Positions 19,261-30,355 are shown, counted from the first letter of the stretch. The stretch: DNA of 64,000 nucleotides from Candidatus Methanoperedens sp. (GCA_028717345.1 JAQUNZ010000003.1:1-64000), one strand, 5' to 3'. A program made the numbers and translations. The notes: generated by a model not told the origin, from the letters alone.

Positions 19261-20655
19261 TCATATTATCGGGATTGTCAGTATCTTCACTCCTATTAAC
19301 AGATAAACAACAGCGGTTACGCCTATCGCAAACATACTCTGGCGCAGTTCTTTTTCAGTTTGTGACAGCCTTTTGCTTATAAGATAGCCAGTCCATACCG
19401 TGAAAATGAAACCTGCAAGAAGGAGGAGGATCTGGATATGGTTTATCGTCTGGAAATTTATTGCAAATTCCCATACTTTCCCGAACATTTTTCCTATAGT
19501 GCTTATTATCAGGAGTATTCCTTTCAGGAACCTGAAGGTGTTCTCAGCAAGGTAAACTGACAGCGCCAGTGGGATAAAGGCATAAGAGAGATCGATGAAC
19601 TTCTGTTTTGTGTTCCCGCCCGAAAAGACCTTTGTTGATAAATACATAAGCCCTGCAGCTCCAAGCGTTATCGAAGTAAATATGATAATAGCCCACATGT
19701 TCCTGTAGTAGTTCACGAAAAAGGTATAGTTGGCAATATAATCGAATGGTGCGGTGGACCTGACAAAATTAATTATGATATTCCTGAACTCGAAGCGTTC
19801 CATTCCCATGACAAAGAGGAATATGATGATTATCCCGTGGACAAGATAAGCCTCGTCCATGTGAGTTTTCCTTGACCTGATGATATCTGCGCCCGGAAGC
19901 CTCGGACTTATCCTGATATTATCCTTTGAGCATGATTTAACGCATTCCATGCACATGATGCAGTAGTTATTGCGCTCCATGGTCTGGGGGAATTCACCCA
20001 CAGGGCAGCCTTTTCCTGCTTCGGTGCCTATCACGCATTCTTTAATATTGTGTTCTGAGCATGTTTTTTTTGATTTGCAGCGAAGCTCAATGATCGAGAG
20101 CATTGAGAACACACCGAGAACAAGACCAATAGGGCAGATGTATCTGCAGAAAGACCTTTTTTCAAATATCGCTCCCATTACCACAGCAAGCCCTGTGAAG
20201 AATATCAGCAGTAATGCTGTGTTCGGGGGATTGCGCGTGAACATGAAAAAGTGGCGTTCAGCAGCGAAAATGAGCAGGAATAAAATTACAGCTATCCAGA
20301 GGTTGCGGTATTTTTCTGGATATTTCTTTTTAAGGCTGAATACTGACTGCGTCCAGTCACCTACTGCGCCTATGGGGCATGCAAAACACCACAGCCTGCC
20401 AAAAAAAATGATCGTGAAAGCAAGTATAGGATGCCAGAGATCCCATATCATGGTCGTGGCAAAGGGAATCCCGCCGTGGAAGCGCAGGTCGGGTTTGCTT
20501 GCAAGACCGTAGTAAAGGATAATAATCAAAACTGCAAAGAATACAAGATTTACCGCGGGCTTAAAGAACCTGTTACTGAAAAGGTTATTGAAGAAATATA
20601 CATCCAGAAGGTCGGGTTTTTCGTTGTTTTCATTGTCCGTTTCGTCTTTATTCAT
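19261..20655 (-). CDS. NapH-like membrane 4Fe-4S protein
   Basis: 'FFGRLWCFACPIGAVGDW', 'CRYICPIGLVLGVFS', 'NYCIMCMECVKSCSKDNI'. Confidence 0.85.
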   Translation of the reverse strand: MNKDETDNENNEKPDLLDVYFFNNLFSNRFFKPAVNLVFFAVLIIILYYGLASKPDLRFHGGIPFATTMIWDLWHPILAFTIIFFGRLWCFACPIGAVGDWTQSVFSLKKKYPEKYRNLWIAVILFLLIFAAERHFFMFTRNPPNTALLLIFFTGLAVVMGAIFEKRSFCRYICPIGLVLGVFSMLSIIELRCKSKKTCSEHNIKECVIGTEAGKGCPVGEFPQTMERNNYCIMCMECVKSCSKDNIRISPRLPGADIIRSRKTHMDEAYLVHGIIIIFLFVMGMERFEFRNIIINFVRSTAPFDYIANYTFFVNYYRNMWAIIIFTSITLGAAGLMYLSTKVFSGGNTKQKFIDLSYAFIPLALSVYLAENTFRFLKGILLIISTIGKMFGKVWEFAINFQTINHIQILLLLAGFIFTVWTGYLISKRLSQTEKELRQSMFAIGVTAVVYLLIGVKILTIPII

Positions 20656-20661
20656 TTTACC

Positions 20662-21387
20662 TCAGAAATATACCGGGAAATAAGGCAAAAGCGCTGCCTT
20701 GATGATCCTATCTATTCCGAATAGCATCATCAGACCGACCAGTATCAAAATGAGTCCTGAAAGTTTCTTAAAGAAATGCCCTCTCTTCACGAACCAGTTG
20801 ACCCGTCCGGATATGCTCTTTCCTGAATACGCTATTATAAGCATTGGAATTGAGACGCCACCCGAATATACGATAAGAAGAAGGGTTCCATATAGCATGT
20901 CAACGCCTCCAGAACTCAACTGAACGTATGCGAACACTGCTCCGAGGATCGGTCCCACGCAGGGTATCCACAGTACGCCCAGGGACATTCCAAGGAATAG
21001 ACCGCTTAAAAGCCCCCCACCGGGAGCTTTCGAGGTAAGTTTGCCAAGGAATGACATCCGCTCCAGCACAGAGTTTACAGCAGAGCTTGAAATTTTCACA
21101 TACATCTGGTTCACATCATCGTCAAAAAGGAGCGCGCCCATTAATATAATGATAAATATAGAGAACCAGCGCAGGTACTCGGCAAAATACCCAAAAGATG
21201 CGACTGCATTAATAAGAATGCCCATCAACGTAAAAGTTATGGACATCCCTGTTACAATAGCTAAGGGTCTCAACCTGCTCCCTACGGAACCTGATAATAC
21301 TGCCGGCAGTATGGGAAGAATGCAGGGCGTGACCACCGTAGCTAGCCCTGCGATGAAAACCCATAATATTGACGGCGCAGCTTCCAT
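20662..21387 (-). CDS. ccdA: CcdA-type cytochrome c biogenesis / thiol-disulfide transporter
   Basis: 'FIAGLATVVTPCILPILPAVLSG', 'LGVLWIPCVGPILGAVFAYV'. Confidence 0.93.
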   Translation of the reverse strand: MEAAPSILWVFIAGLATVVTPCILPILPAVLSGSVGSRLRPLAIVTGMSITFTLMGILINAVASFGYFAEYLRWFSIFIIILMGALLFDDDVNQMYVKISSSAVNSVLERMSFLGKLTSKAPGGGLLSGLFLGMSLGVLWIPCVGPILGAVFAYVQLSSGGVDMLYGTLLLIVYSGGVSIPMLIIAYSGKSISGRVNWFVKRGHFFKKLSGLILILVGLMMLFGIDRIIKAALLPYFPVYF

Positions 21388-21399
21388 TAATAAATGTCC

Positions 21400-22659
21400 T
21401 TAAATATCAATTCCGTAATTTTGCATCGCTTCAGACCTGACGTTAGACAGGGTGGATGTCATTCTTATGATTAATGTATTGTTTTCCATGCTGACTTCAT
21501 ATGACCTGAAGCCGCGACCTGAACTTGAATTCTTAAGGTCATTGTACTTCGCAAGAGGAACAGCCGCTCTGTCTTTGATACTGAATGCGATCTCTCCTGT
21601 AATATCGTTCCCTGATCTTATAAAACCGATGTAACTCGCATTTGCAAAAGAAGATGCATTGGAGTTTATCTTGGCAAATCCTGCATTCTCATCGTTCACT
21701 TTTTCAAGGAGGGACTTATAAGTATTGTATGCAGTTGCATTGCTTTGCTCTTTAAAGAGAGCCTGCACGCTCGCCGTCATGTCTTTCGTGCTGTATATGA
21801 ATGGTCTTGTTGACAGGATATGATCTGCGTCATTACCTGCTCTTGATTGAACGCTGGCTAAGGATTTTCCAACATCATGCAGTTCAACCCACGAGTTTTT
21901 TGAATATTCTGAGTTCAGCATCCCTATTATTTGCGTCCCGTAAAAATCAACACCTGGCATAGCACTTTCCTCAATGCCTGTTCCCTGTTTCAGGTTGGCA
22001 AAATATGCCCATGAGATCCCGGCTGGAGTTAACTTCAAACCATCGCTTAAGGACTTGAAATTATCTGAAAGGGAAAGGGAAGACAGGTCTGTCTGGGGAG
22101 CAGTTGTTTTTGAGGGTGTGGGCAAAGGCGCTGTAGATGCCGCAAGTTTCGGTGTGAGTATTGGGTTATAAGTGTCGCTTACAGGTGGTGTTTTCGTTCT
22201 TCCATCTGCATACTTGGGTCCATATTCCTTATCTATCAATGCCCTGGCTTCCTTGAGGGTCTTACCTGATTCAAGGTAATTCTGGACTTTTAATGCTTCC
22301 CCGATACACACATCGCAGTACCTGGCATGTTCTTCATATGTCCAGTCATCATGAATGAAACAATCGCGAAGGAACCTGTGCCCCGAGTGTCCGCCGCAGC
22401 CGCAGTAGCACGGAATCTGTTCGAGTACATCAGGATGTTTTGTGGCATAAGTGTACCCGCTTAGAGCCAGTGCATCTGTATAAACGTAATCCGGGAATTT
22501 TATTTCAGGGTTCTGTTTATCCTTGTTTGAATCTGTGCCGCTGAAAAAAACATACCCAATGGCTGCCAAAAGGATCACTGCTGCTGCCCCAATGATCAAT
22601 GTGTTATTTCCCTTCTTTTTCGTAACTATCTTATTCTTAGCTTTTCGTTCAGGTCTCAT
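21400..22659 (-). CDS. PCYCGC-motif exported protein
   Basis: 'QIPCYCGCGGHSGHRFLRDCFIHDDWTYEEHARYCDVCIGEALKVQNYL'; N-terminal TM. Confidence 0.87.
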   Translation of the reverse strand: MRPERKAKNKIVTKKKGNNTLIIGAAAVILLAAIGYVFFSGTDSNKDKQNPEIKFPDYVYTDALALSGYTYATKHPDVLEQIPCYCGCGGHSGHRFLRDCFIHDDWTYEEHARYCDVCIGEALKVQNYLESGKTLKEARALIDKEYGPKYADGRTKTPPVSDTYNPILTPKLAASTAPLPTPSKTTAPQTDLSSLSLSDNFKSLSDGLKLTPAGISWAYFANLKQGTGIEESAMPGVDFYGTQIIGMLNSEYSKNSWVELHDVGKSLASVQSRAGNDADHILSTRPFIYSTKDMTASVQALFKEQSNATAYNTYKSLLEKVNDENAGFAKINSNASSFANASYIGFIRSGNDITGEIAFSIKDRAAVPLAKYNDLKNSSSGRGFRSYEVSMENNTLIIRMTSTLSNVRSEAMQNYGIDI

Positions 22660-23125
22660 TTTTAAGTCCTCTTGTTAAATTTGCTATCTCATTTATGGTA
22701 TTCAGGAATGTCTGGTTGTCAACGTATCCAGGCAGCCTTTTTATCTCGCTGCCATTAGCGTAAAGGAACAGTTCACTCGGAGTTCCGCGGACTCCATATA
22801 ATCTTGTAATGTTCTTCTGCTTATAGACGTCGATGGAGACTATCGTAAAGTTATTTGAAAGTATCCCAACTATGCTTTTATTCGTGTACGATTCCTCTTC
22901 GAACTTCTTGCACCACCCGCATGTGTCAGATCTGAAATATACGAATAAAGGCTCGCCTGTTTTGTTTGAAACCTCAAAAGCTTTCGTGAGGTTTGTGAAG
23001 AATTTCAGGTCTTTTAATTCCAGTTTACCGTAGTCTGGAGCAAGTTCCTCGATGCATCCTGACAAAAACAGCGCCGATATAAGTGCCAGTAGAAGTATTA
23101 CTGGTATAAATTTCTTCAAGGTCAT
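22649..23125 (-). CDS. Thioredoxin-fold lipoprotein
   Basis: Lipobox-like 'LFLSGC'; 'LFVYFRSDTCGWCKKFEEES'. Confidence 0.88.
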   Translation of the reverse strand: MTLKKFIPVILLLALISALFLSGCIEELAPDYGKLELKDLKFFTNLTKAFEVSNKTGEPLFVYFRSDTCGWCKKFEEESYTNKSIVGILSNNFTIVSIDVYKQKNITRLYGVRGTPSELFLYANGSEIKRLPGYVDNQTFLNTINEIANLTRGLKNET

Positions 23126-23199
23126 TGACTTTACGATTGGCGTAAAGTAATATAAGGATTGCGGTAATTTTCCATGAAAAAAATAAGAATAATAAAGTA

Positions 23200-23430
23200 T
23201 TATCCTTTCTTTATCCTTGCAACTGCAAGTCTTATATCATCATCTTTGACCGTAGTCCTGCCTGCGTGTTTTGCCAGGGTCATGGCTTCGCGGGAAACTT
23301 CAATTCCGTAGTCTTCAAGAACTCTTGCAAGTTCGATGCCTGCTCCTTCACTCACCCTATCTGCTCCCGCCTTCCTTATAATGCGCTCGACCGGAGCAAG
23401 TGGAAGAACTGGTGGTACCTGTTGTGTCAT
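23200..23430 (-). CDS. Archaeal histone
   Basis: 'LPLAPVERIIRKAGADRVSEGAGIELARVLEDYGIEVSREAMTLAKHAGRTTVKDDDIRLAV'. Confidence 0.97.
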   Translation of the reverse strand: MTQQVPPVLPLAPVERIIRKAGADRVSEGAGIELARVLEDYGIEVSREAMTLAKHAGRTTVKDDDIRLAVARIKKG

Positions 23431-23534
23431 TTATTTTCACCTCTTAATTAAAATCTACGATTGGTTTTAATTGAAAATAAAAGTATTTATAACTTTTCAG
23501 ACTGAATAAACAGTTATAAAAAGAAATTTAAATC

Positions 23535-24392
23535 TTATAATGCTCTAGCGCTTGCTGCTATAAAATCGCGGACAAGTTTCGCTCCCATGACCGCTGTCCC
23601 GCCTGAGTCGTATTCAGGCGCTATTTCGACAAGGTCAAAACCCACTATTTTTGGCGCCAGAGATGATATTACTTCCCTTACATCCCGCGGCGTCAATCCA
23701 TAAGGTTCAGGCGTCCCGAGTGCCGGGGCATAAGCAGGGTCAATTGCGTCCATATCCACAGAGAGGTAAATCGGACCCTTTATCTCATTTCGAATATCAT
23801 CGATCACGCTTTCTATACCATTTGAAAAGACATCCTCGGCAGAGAACACTTTGATATTGTTTTCATTGACATAATCGTATTCCTCCCTATTGCCGCTCCT
23901 TATTCCTACAGATGCATATTTTTGGGTAACATTCTCGATGATATGCCTTGAGATACATGCATGGCTGTTCTTCTCGCCCCTGTACTCCTGCCTGAAGTCC
24001 ATGTGCGCGTCAAGAACAACAAAACCAAGGTCTGGATATTTGCTTTTGCATGCATTTACAAAAGGGAAAGTCAGGGAATGTTCTCCCCCGAGCATAATAG
24101 GGATCTTTCCGTCCCCGATATATTTTTCAGCCGTAACCGATATCATTTCAAGTGTCTCATCTATGGTTGAGGCTACCTCAAGGTCACCCGCATCATGTAT
24201 CTGGACATCTGCCAGGTCAATATCGAAAAAGCTGTTATAAGTTTCAAAATTATAGGATGCAGCCCTCATCTCCTGTGGAGCAAGCCTGCTTCCTGTCCTG
24301 AAGCTTGAGGTGCCGTCAAATGGCACCCCGCAAATCACATACCTGGCTGTCTTATAATCAGAGTTCGCGTCTGCAAAAAGAATATTCTGCAT
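23535..24392 (-). CDS. speB: Agmatinase / ureohydrolase
   Basis: 'GGEHSLTFP', 'DAHMDFR', 'SVDMDAIDPAYAPALGTPEPYGLT'. Confidence 0.95.
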   Translation of the reverse strand: MQNILFADANSDYKTARYVICGVPFDGTSSFRTGSRLAPQEMRAASYNFETYNSFFDIDLADVQIHDAGDLEVASTIDETLEMISVTAEKYIGDGKIPIMLGGEHSLTFPFVNACKSKYPDLGFVVLDAHMDFRQEYRGEKNSHACISRHIIENVTQKYASVGIRSGNREEYDYVNENNIKVFSAEDVFSNGIESVIDDIRNEIKGPIYLSVDMDAIDPAYAPALGTPEPYGLTPRDVREVISSLAPKIVGFDLVEIAPEYDSGGTAVMGAKLVRDFIAASARAL

Positions 24393-24779
24393 CTATATAC
24401 GCATATCAATTTTCATTTTTCCCATCGAGATAAGATAGGAAATGTCTTTCCCTGCAACAATTTTTCCTTTCAGATCTTCGGGTATCTTGAGTTCAAGTGT
24501 TGAATAATCTGCGTTGTCCATTATCTGGACCACATCTCCTGAGACAGAGAGTACCTGCCCGTTTTTCCGTTCTACGATAGGGACATATATCTTTTCTGTT
24601 ACAGGGGCTATTATCGACCGTTTTGTGCCGTCAAAAATGCCGATCGCGTCGATCCTGGATTTTGCCGAGCCATGCTTCCCTGTTTTTGAGTGCGTCATGC
24701 TCTTTATGACGCAGGGCTCCTCATCTATCAGGACATATTTACCTTCTTTCAATGAGCGTACTTCAACTTGATCCTTCAT
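24393..24779 (-). CDS. eif5A: Translation initiation factor IF-5A
   Basis: Hypusination loop 'SKTGKHGSAKSRIDAIGIFDGTKRS'. Confidence 0.97.
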   Translation of the reverse strand: MKDQVEVRSLKEGKYVLIDEEPCVIKSMTHSKTGKHGSAKSRIDAIGIFDGTKRSIIAPVTEKIYVPIVERKNGQVLSVSGDVVQIMDNADYSTLELKIPEDLKGKIVAGKDISYLISMGKMKIDMRI

Positions 24780-24838
24780 TGCTATTCTCCTGCCTTCAAG
24801 ATACCTTCTGGTATAATAAATATGTCGATGATTTGATA

Positions 24839-25264
24839 TTATATATCCAGCACGACCCTGGCAGTCCAGTTATCCCCTTTTTTTGTAACCTCGAACATAT
24901 GGTATGTAACAGCCTTGACATCAGACCTGAGGCTGTGTTTTTCCCTATCTATTTTCTCCCCTTTTGCAGCTGCTTTCAGTATATAATCATCATTTTTCCT
25001 GATATTTATATCAAATACACTAAAAAGGATGTTCTCAGTGTCTTTAAGGAAGACAAGCTCAGAGAGCCAGTCAATGAGCAAACCGTCCACGCTCTCGTTT
25101 TCAAGCTCGATTTCACGGGTTAAAAGCTGCTTCACGGTATTCGTATCTGCCATTACTTCAAAGGTTGCGATTGCAGCGTCGCTGAATAGTTCTTCAAGCG
25201 TTCTTCCCGTTGCTTCAAAAGCCGCGTCTGCACTGGATAGTTCTTCGAGATACCGGTATGGCAT
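24839..25264 (-). CDS. Archease
   Basis: 'ADAAFEATGRTLEELFSDAAIATFEVMAD', 'LLIDWLSELVFLKDTE', 'VKAVTYHMFEV'. Confidence 0.95.
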   Translation of the reverse strand: MPYRYLEELSSADAAFEATGRTLEELFSDAAIATFEVMADTNTVKQLLTREIELENESVDGLLIDWLSELVFLKDTENILFSVFDINIRKNDDYILKAAAKGEKIDREKHSLRSDVKAVTYHMFEVTKKGDNWTARVVLDI

Positions 25265-25388
25265 ATGAATATCTTATATATTCAGTCACTATTTATTCTT
25301 GATGTGGTGTTCCCTTAATAATTATTATTAATCGTTATCAATTAATTATTTATCAGAGCAACCCAGAATTATATGTGGAGGAGAATAC

Positions 25389-25793
25389 ATGATGAGATTT
25401 GAAAATAAACTATTAAGAGATGTGATGACGAGGGGAGTTGTAACTGTGTCTATGGAAGCAACGGTCAAAGAAATAGCTTCTATGTTGACCAGACAGGGAT
25501 TATCAGGTGTTGCTGTAATTGCTCCGGATGGAGGGGCAGTTGGTGTTATCTCGGATATGGATATTCTTAAAGTTATAGGAAAAGATAACTGGGAAAATAT
25601 TACGGCAGAGTCCATAATGACAACAAATATCAAGATCATTAAGCCTACGTGCACGCTGGGTGAAGCGGCAAAGATGATGATGGAGGAATCCATTCATAGG
25701 CTGCTTGTTTTCTCGGAGTCGGGAGTGGGCGCTTCCCAGAGACCTATCGGTATATTGAGTGCAAGCGATATTGTGAGGGAAGCAGGAAAATAA
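25389..25793 (+). CDS. CBS-pair domain protein
   Basis: Two CBS motifs. Confidence 0.9.
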   Translation: MMRFENKLLRDVMTRGVVTVSMEATVKEIASMLTRQGLSGVAVIAPDGGAVGVISDMDILKVIGKDNWENITAESIMTTNIKIIKPTCTLGEAAKMMMEESIHRLLVFSESGVGASQRPIGILSASDIVREAGK

Positions 25794-25838
25794 GTTGTAA
25801 GATATGAGGGAAGTGCTATATCGCATCAAGTAGGTTTT

Positions 25839-26432
25839 TTATCTATTCGATAAACCTGTAATCAATAATGGCGTAATGTACGATTCAACAATGGCAGCAA
25901 GTAATAGCAGAGGAACTATTATTTTAAAATAAAAAACAACACCCTGTTTTAATTCATTTAATAGTTCCTGTGTCGTTTTCTGGTGGATCATCAATAAATA
26001 TGCAATATGCCCCAGCCGGAAGCCGATACCCACACTCATAAGTACCATGGGAAGTTCAATAATTCCGTGAGGGAGGATAGCAGCAATTACAAAAATGGCG
26101 CCCTGCTTCTTTAAAAAAAATTCAACCAGTATGCCAAGTACGATCCCGTTTACAACTACAAAAAAAAACGGTACGATACCAAATCCTAAACCAAAAATAA
26201 GAGCCATAAAGCTGTTGCGTACATTGTTCTTGAATATTTCAAGCATCCTTCCAAAAGGTTCAAGTGATGTAATGCTTCCAAAAGTTTCTTTCAACATCCC
26301 GAGCAAATTTTCGGCTGCATCAGGATTTTTTGCAGATATCAATAATCCGATAAAAAATGAAAAGATGAAAATGCCAGCAGAAGCAATGAAATATTTTCTT
26401 GAAGAATAGATATAATCAATATCTTTTCGCAT
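25839..26432 (-). CDS. SpoIIM-like (stage II sporulation M) integral membrane protein
   Basis: 'FGIVPFFFVVVNGIVLGILVEFFLKKQGAIFVIAAILPHGIIELPMVLMSVGIGFRLG'. Confidence 0.88.
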   Translation of the reverse strand: MRKDIDYIYSSRKYFIASAGIFIFSFFIGLLISAKNPDAAENLLGMLKETFGSITSLEPFGRMLEIFKNNVRNSFMALIFGLGFGIVPFFFVVVNGIVLGILVEFFLKKQGAIFVIAAILPHGIIELPMVLMSVGIGFRLGHIAYLLMIHQKTTQELLNELKQGVVFYFKIIVPLLLLAAIVESYITPLLITGLSNR

Positions 26433-26433
26433 G

Positions 26434-27291
26434 CTATACTCCCATAAGGATGCGAAGCGTGTTCCTTACAGCCGGCGATAAGCCCAGCACTATTATAACA
26501 AGTTTCATGAGCGGTATGAATTTTTTATCCTTATCATCGAACTGGCTGTCAAGCATATAAAATACGGGTATGAATACAAGTAATTTCAGCGGATACATCA
26601 CAAGTGCAGGATGATCAGTGAATTTCCCTGCAATATCTATGAAAAACGTTGGTACCACATGCTTTTCATAATAACCAAGCCAGTCCATCCCTACATACGT
26701 GGAAGAGGCGTCAAGTAAATGGGTGAAAAGGATGGAGATATTAAGTTTATTTGTGAGAAGCGTAAAATTCAACTTGCTGGAAACAAGATACACAACCCCT
26801 GTCGAAACCAGACCCAGTACCAGTATTGCAGCAGCATACTCAAGATGCTGTACTTCACCTAAAACAATAAGAGATGCAATATTTACAAGCGTCCAGGCTA
26901 TTCCCCCGGCGCAGAAAAAAATGTGATAATCCTTTATTATTCTGTTTCTCTCAAGCGCTATGGCAAGTGAAAGAATAGATACTGTTACTGCAAAAATTAC
27001 AAAATAAATGACCGGTGTAATGAAAAGATACTTTATGGGCGGTGAGAATGCACCTGAATCTTCAAGCACTCTCAGTGATGAGCCTGCAAGGATGTAGGGC
27101 GTTACCGCAATTATGAAACTGGTGTCTATTTCTATTTTGAGTTTTACAAGCAATTTATAAACCCCGAACAGACTTATTCCAAGCAATATCGCGTAAGTCA
27201 CAGTATCGACTGGATTGTAGGACGTATCATTGACTATGCCGTTGATGTAATACTTATATATATACTGCCATAAAGTATCTATGATATTCAT
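26434..27291 (-). CDS. DUF63 family membrane protein
   Basis: 'ILAGSSLRVLEDSGAF', 'LFTHLLDASSTYVGMDWLGYYEKHVVPTFFI'. Confidence 0.87.
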   Translation of the reverse strand: MNIIDTLWQYIYKYYINGIVNDTSYNPVDTVTYAILLGISLFGVYKLLVKLKIEIDTSFIIAVTPYILAGSSLRVLEDSGAFSPPIKYLFITPVIYFVIFAVTVSILSLAIALERNRIIKDYHIFFCAGGIAWTLVNIASLIVLGEVQHLEYAAAILVLGLVSTGVVYLVSSKLNFTLLTNKLNISILFTHLLDASSTYVGMDWLGYYEKHVVPTFFIDIAGKFTDHPALVMYPLKLLVFIPVFYMLDSQFDDKDKKFIPLMKLVIIVLGLSPAVRNTLRILMGV

Positions 27292-27302
27292 AGCGAGACC
27301 TT

Positions 27303-28367
27303 ATGAAATCCAGAGAAAATCATAAGAACAAATGGATGGAGCTTCCGAGGATAGTCGACGTTGGTCACGGGGTAATTCATGACACTGGTAAGGTATGTAA
27401 AGACCTTAAACTTAATGGGATTGGACTGATAGTTGCGGGAAGCTCAACACTTAAGGCGGCGGGAAAAAGTGCAGCATCTTCCCTGGAAGACGCGGGGTAT
27501 GATGTGGACACCGTTGTTGCAAAAACACCCACACTTGATGAGATAAATAAAGTTGAGACCAAAGCTTGCGAAGCAAAAATTTCGTTTTTACTGGGAGTAG
27601 GTGGCGGGAAGTCAATAGACATCGCAAAGCTTGCCTCCATGCACCTTGACCTGCCGTTCATAAGCATCCCCACAGCTGCATCGCATGACGGCATAGTTTC
27701 CTCCCGCGCTTCGATCATCAGGGAAGGGAAAACTGTCTCTGAAGCTGCACATACGCCTCTTGCTGTGGTTGCTGATACCGAGATCATAGTAAAAGCACCG
27801 CACAGGCTGCTTGCTTCTGGATGCGGGGATATTATTTCCAATTATACCGCAGTGCTGGACTGGGATCTGGCGCACAGGGTGCGGGGTGAGCCTTTCAGCG
27901 AATACGCTTCCATAATCTCAAACATGACAGCAAGGATGTTGATCGAATCCGCAGATACCATAAAACCAGGTATCGAGGAATCAGCATGGAATGTGATGAA
28001 AGCACTTGTAGCAAGCGGCGTTGCCATGAGTATTGCGGGTTCTTCACGCCCTGCAAGCGGCTCTGAGCACAAGTTCAGCCACGCTCTTGATGAGATCGCG
28101 CCAAAACCTGCCCTGCACGGTGAACAGTGCGGTGTCGGGACAATTATGATGATGTACCTGCACGGAGGCAACTGGCAGGAAATCCGTAACGCTCTTAAGT
28201 TAATTGGAGCGCCGGTAAATGCCTCTGAACTGGGTATAAAGGAAGAATATATTATCGAAGCACTCCTTCATGCCCACAAGATCCGCCCTGAGAGATATAC
28301 CATACTCGGAACAGGGCTTACACGTGAAGCAGCTGAGAATGTCGCAAGGATCACAAAAGTGATTTGA
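27303..28367 (+). CDS. egsA: sn-Glycerol-1-phosphate dehydrogenase
   Basis: '[15 protein letters not shown]', '[18 protein letters not shown]', '[31 protein letters not shown]'. Confidence 0.96.
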   Translation: MKSRENHKNKWMELPRIVDVGHGVIHDTGKVCKDLKLNGIGLIVAGSSTLKAAGKSAASSLEDAGYDVDTVVAKTPTLDEINKVETKACEAKISFLLGVGGGKSIDIAKLASMHLDLPFISIPTAASHDGIVSSRASIIREGKTVSEAAHTPLAVVADTEIIVKAPHRLLASGCGDIISNYTAVLDWDLAHRVRGEPFSEYASIISNMTARMLIESADTIKPGIEESAWNVMKALVASGVAMSIAGSSRPASGSEHKFSHALDEIAPKPALHGEQCGVGTIMMMYLHGGNWQEIRNALKLIGAPVNASELGIKEEYIIEALLHAHKIRPERYTILGTGLTREAAENVARITKVI

Positions 28368-28386
28368 TAATAATAAAAATAAACAG

Positions 28387-28851
28387 GTGAATTATATGGA
28401 AGAATCAGATACAATAATAACATTGATTGGAACAAAACTTGCAAAAAAAGATACCGAGTTCGTATTTAAAGGCGGTGCAAAGGAGTGTGAGCCATGCAGG
28501 TTAAATAAAACCTGCCTCGGTCTTAACATTGGAGGTAAATACAGGATAACCGGCATACGAAATGGGGGAAAGCTCGATTGTTTCGTGCACGACTCAGGCG
28601 TCTGCGCGGTAGAAGTCATTGAGCTGCCTGTTGAAATAAGCATTGAATCAAGGAAAGCCATCAAAGGCTCAACAGTAGCATACGAGCCTGTGCCATGCAA
28701 TATATCAGGTTGCGATAATTTTGTCATGTGCCGCCCTTCAGGGCTAAGGCGCGGGGATAAGTTCACTGTTGTAAAAGTGGGTGAAGATATATCAGGTTCA
28801 TGCGAGAAGGGATATTCTTTAAAAGTAGCTGAGGTGAAACGGACAACATGA
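28387..28851 (+). CDS. UPF0179 family protein
   Basis: 'TLIGTKLAKKDTEFVFKGGAKECEPCRLNKTCLGLNIGGKYRI' with conserved Cys. Confidence 0.85.
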   Translation: MNYMEESDTIITLIGTKLAKKDTEFVFKGGAKECEPCRLNKTCLGLNIGGKYRITGIRNGGKLDCFVHDSGVCAVEVIELPVEISIESRKAIKGSTVAYEPVPCNISGCDNFVMCRPSGLRRGDKFTVVKVGEDISGSCEKGYSLKVAEVKRTT

Positions 28852-29087
28852 AGAAAATGGATGAGAATAAGTGCATGGACTGTGGGAACGAATTGAATAT
28901 CAAGATACGATATCCTGTATATTCAGCGCGTCTTGCTGTGATCGGATACCGGTGCAAAGACTGCCATGAAAAAGCCAAATCCCCCCAGACCAGGAAGCGC
29001 GAGGAAGAGATGAGCAATTTCATAAAAGAAGTGCCAAAGCCTGAGAACGTAAACCAGGATATCAGAAGATCGCTGGAAAAGAAATAA
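28848..29087 (+). CDS. Small zinc-finger hypothetical protein
   Basis: CxxC pairs 'CMDCGNEL...CKDCHEK'; overlaps the upstream gene. Confidence 0.7.
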   Translation: MKKMDENKCMDCGNELNIKIRYPVYSARLAVIGYRCKDCHEKAKSPQTRKREEEMSNFIKEVPKPENVNQDIRRSLEKK

Positions 29088-29089
29088 AG

Positions 29090-30352
29090 ATGTTAACAAA
29101 GCTTATTTCAGAACTTACGCCCGATGAAACAAATCGACTGTTGAACCGGGGCAAAGGGCAATTATCAGGGGTAACCCAATCCGTAGTTTCTATAATGGAG
29201 GATGTAAAGAAGAACGGGGATGAGGCGCTTTTGCGCCTGACGCAGCAATTCGACAAAGCTGTAATAAAAGATATTGAGGTTTCGCGGGAAGAGATTGACT
29301 TGGCTCTCACTGCGGTTGATGAGAAGTTCATTCTACATCTTAGAAAGGCTGCGAATGATATCCGTGAGTATCACCAGGCGCAGATGAGCAAAGACTGGAT
29401 GACCGAATTCGCTCCAGGGCTTATAATGGGGCAACATATTTCACCTCTTGATAGTGTGGGCGCTTATATCCCGGGTGGAAGGGCAACGTATCCAAGTACA
29501 GCGCTAATGACAGTAATACCTGCAAAGATCGCAGGCGTGGAAATGGTGGTGGTATGCACTCCGCCAAGGCAGGATGGAAGTGTGAACCCGCTTACGCTTG
29601 CAGCCGCATCTATTGCAGGCGCAGACAGGGTATTCCGCATTGGCGGGGTTCAGGCGATCGCTGCTATGGCTTACGGGACAAAGACCGTCCCGAAGGTGGA
29701 TAAGATAGTGGGACCTGGCAATGTTTACGTTACTGCGGCAAAGATGGCATGCGGTACTGCGATTGATTTCCCTGCAGGACCCAGTGAAGTGCTAATTATT
29801 GCAGACAGCTCGGCGAGAGCGGATTATATCGCTGCTGACATGATCGCCCAGGCAGAGCACGACCCTGATGCTGTCTGCGTTCTAGTTACAACATCAGAGG
29901 AACTGGCAAAAAAAGTAAGACAAAATTTGGAACTTCAATTGAAGACCTCTGCAAGGCTTGATATCATCAGGAAATCGCTTGATAATGCGGCGATCCTGAT
30001 CGGAACTCTTGATGAGTGCATCATGTTCTCAAACAGGTTTGCACCAGAGCATCTTGAGATAATGGTTGATATGAATATCCTGGGGAAGATCAGGCATGCA
30101 GGTTCGATATTTGTGGGAAATTACGCGCCCGTGTCTGCTGGAGACTACGCTTCCGGAACGAACCATGTGCTTCCAACCGCAGGATATGCCCGCGTTTTCT
30201 CCGGGCTGAACACAGACCATTACGTGACAAAGTCGAGCGTGCAGATGATTGATAAGAAAGGGCTTGAAAGTTTAGGAGATACTATCATCGATCTTGCCGA
30301 GGCAGAGGGACTCCCGGCGCATGCGAATGCTGTGAAGATCAGGCAGAAGTGA
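29090..30352 (+). CDS. hisD: Histidinol dehydrogenase
   Basis: '[28 protein letters not shown]', '[16 protein letters not shown]', '[15 protein letters not shown]'. Confidence 0.97.
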   Translation: MLTKLISELTPDETNRLLNRGKGQLSGVTQSVVSIMEDVKKNGDEALLRLTQQFDKAVIKDIEVSREEIDLALTAVDEKFILHLRKAANDIREYHQAQMSKDWMTEFAPGLIMGQHISPLDSVGAYIPGGRATYPSTALMTVIPAKIAGVEMVVVCTPPRQDGSVNPLTLAAASIAGADRVFRIGGVQAIAAMAYGTKTVPKVDKIVGPGNVYVTAAKMACGTAIDFPAGPSEVLIIADSSARADYIAADMIAQAEHDPDAVCVLVTTSEELAKKVRQNLELQLKTSARLDIIRKSLDNAAILIGTLDECIMFSNRFAPEHLEIMVDMNILGKIRHAGSIFVGNYAPVSAGDYASGTNHVLPTAGYARVFSGLNTDHYVTKSSVQMIDKKGLESLGDTIIDLAEAEGLPAHANAVKIRQK

Positions 30353-30355
30353 ATA

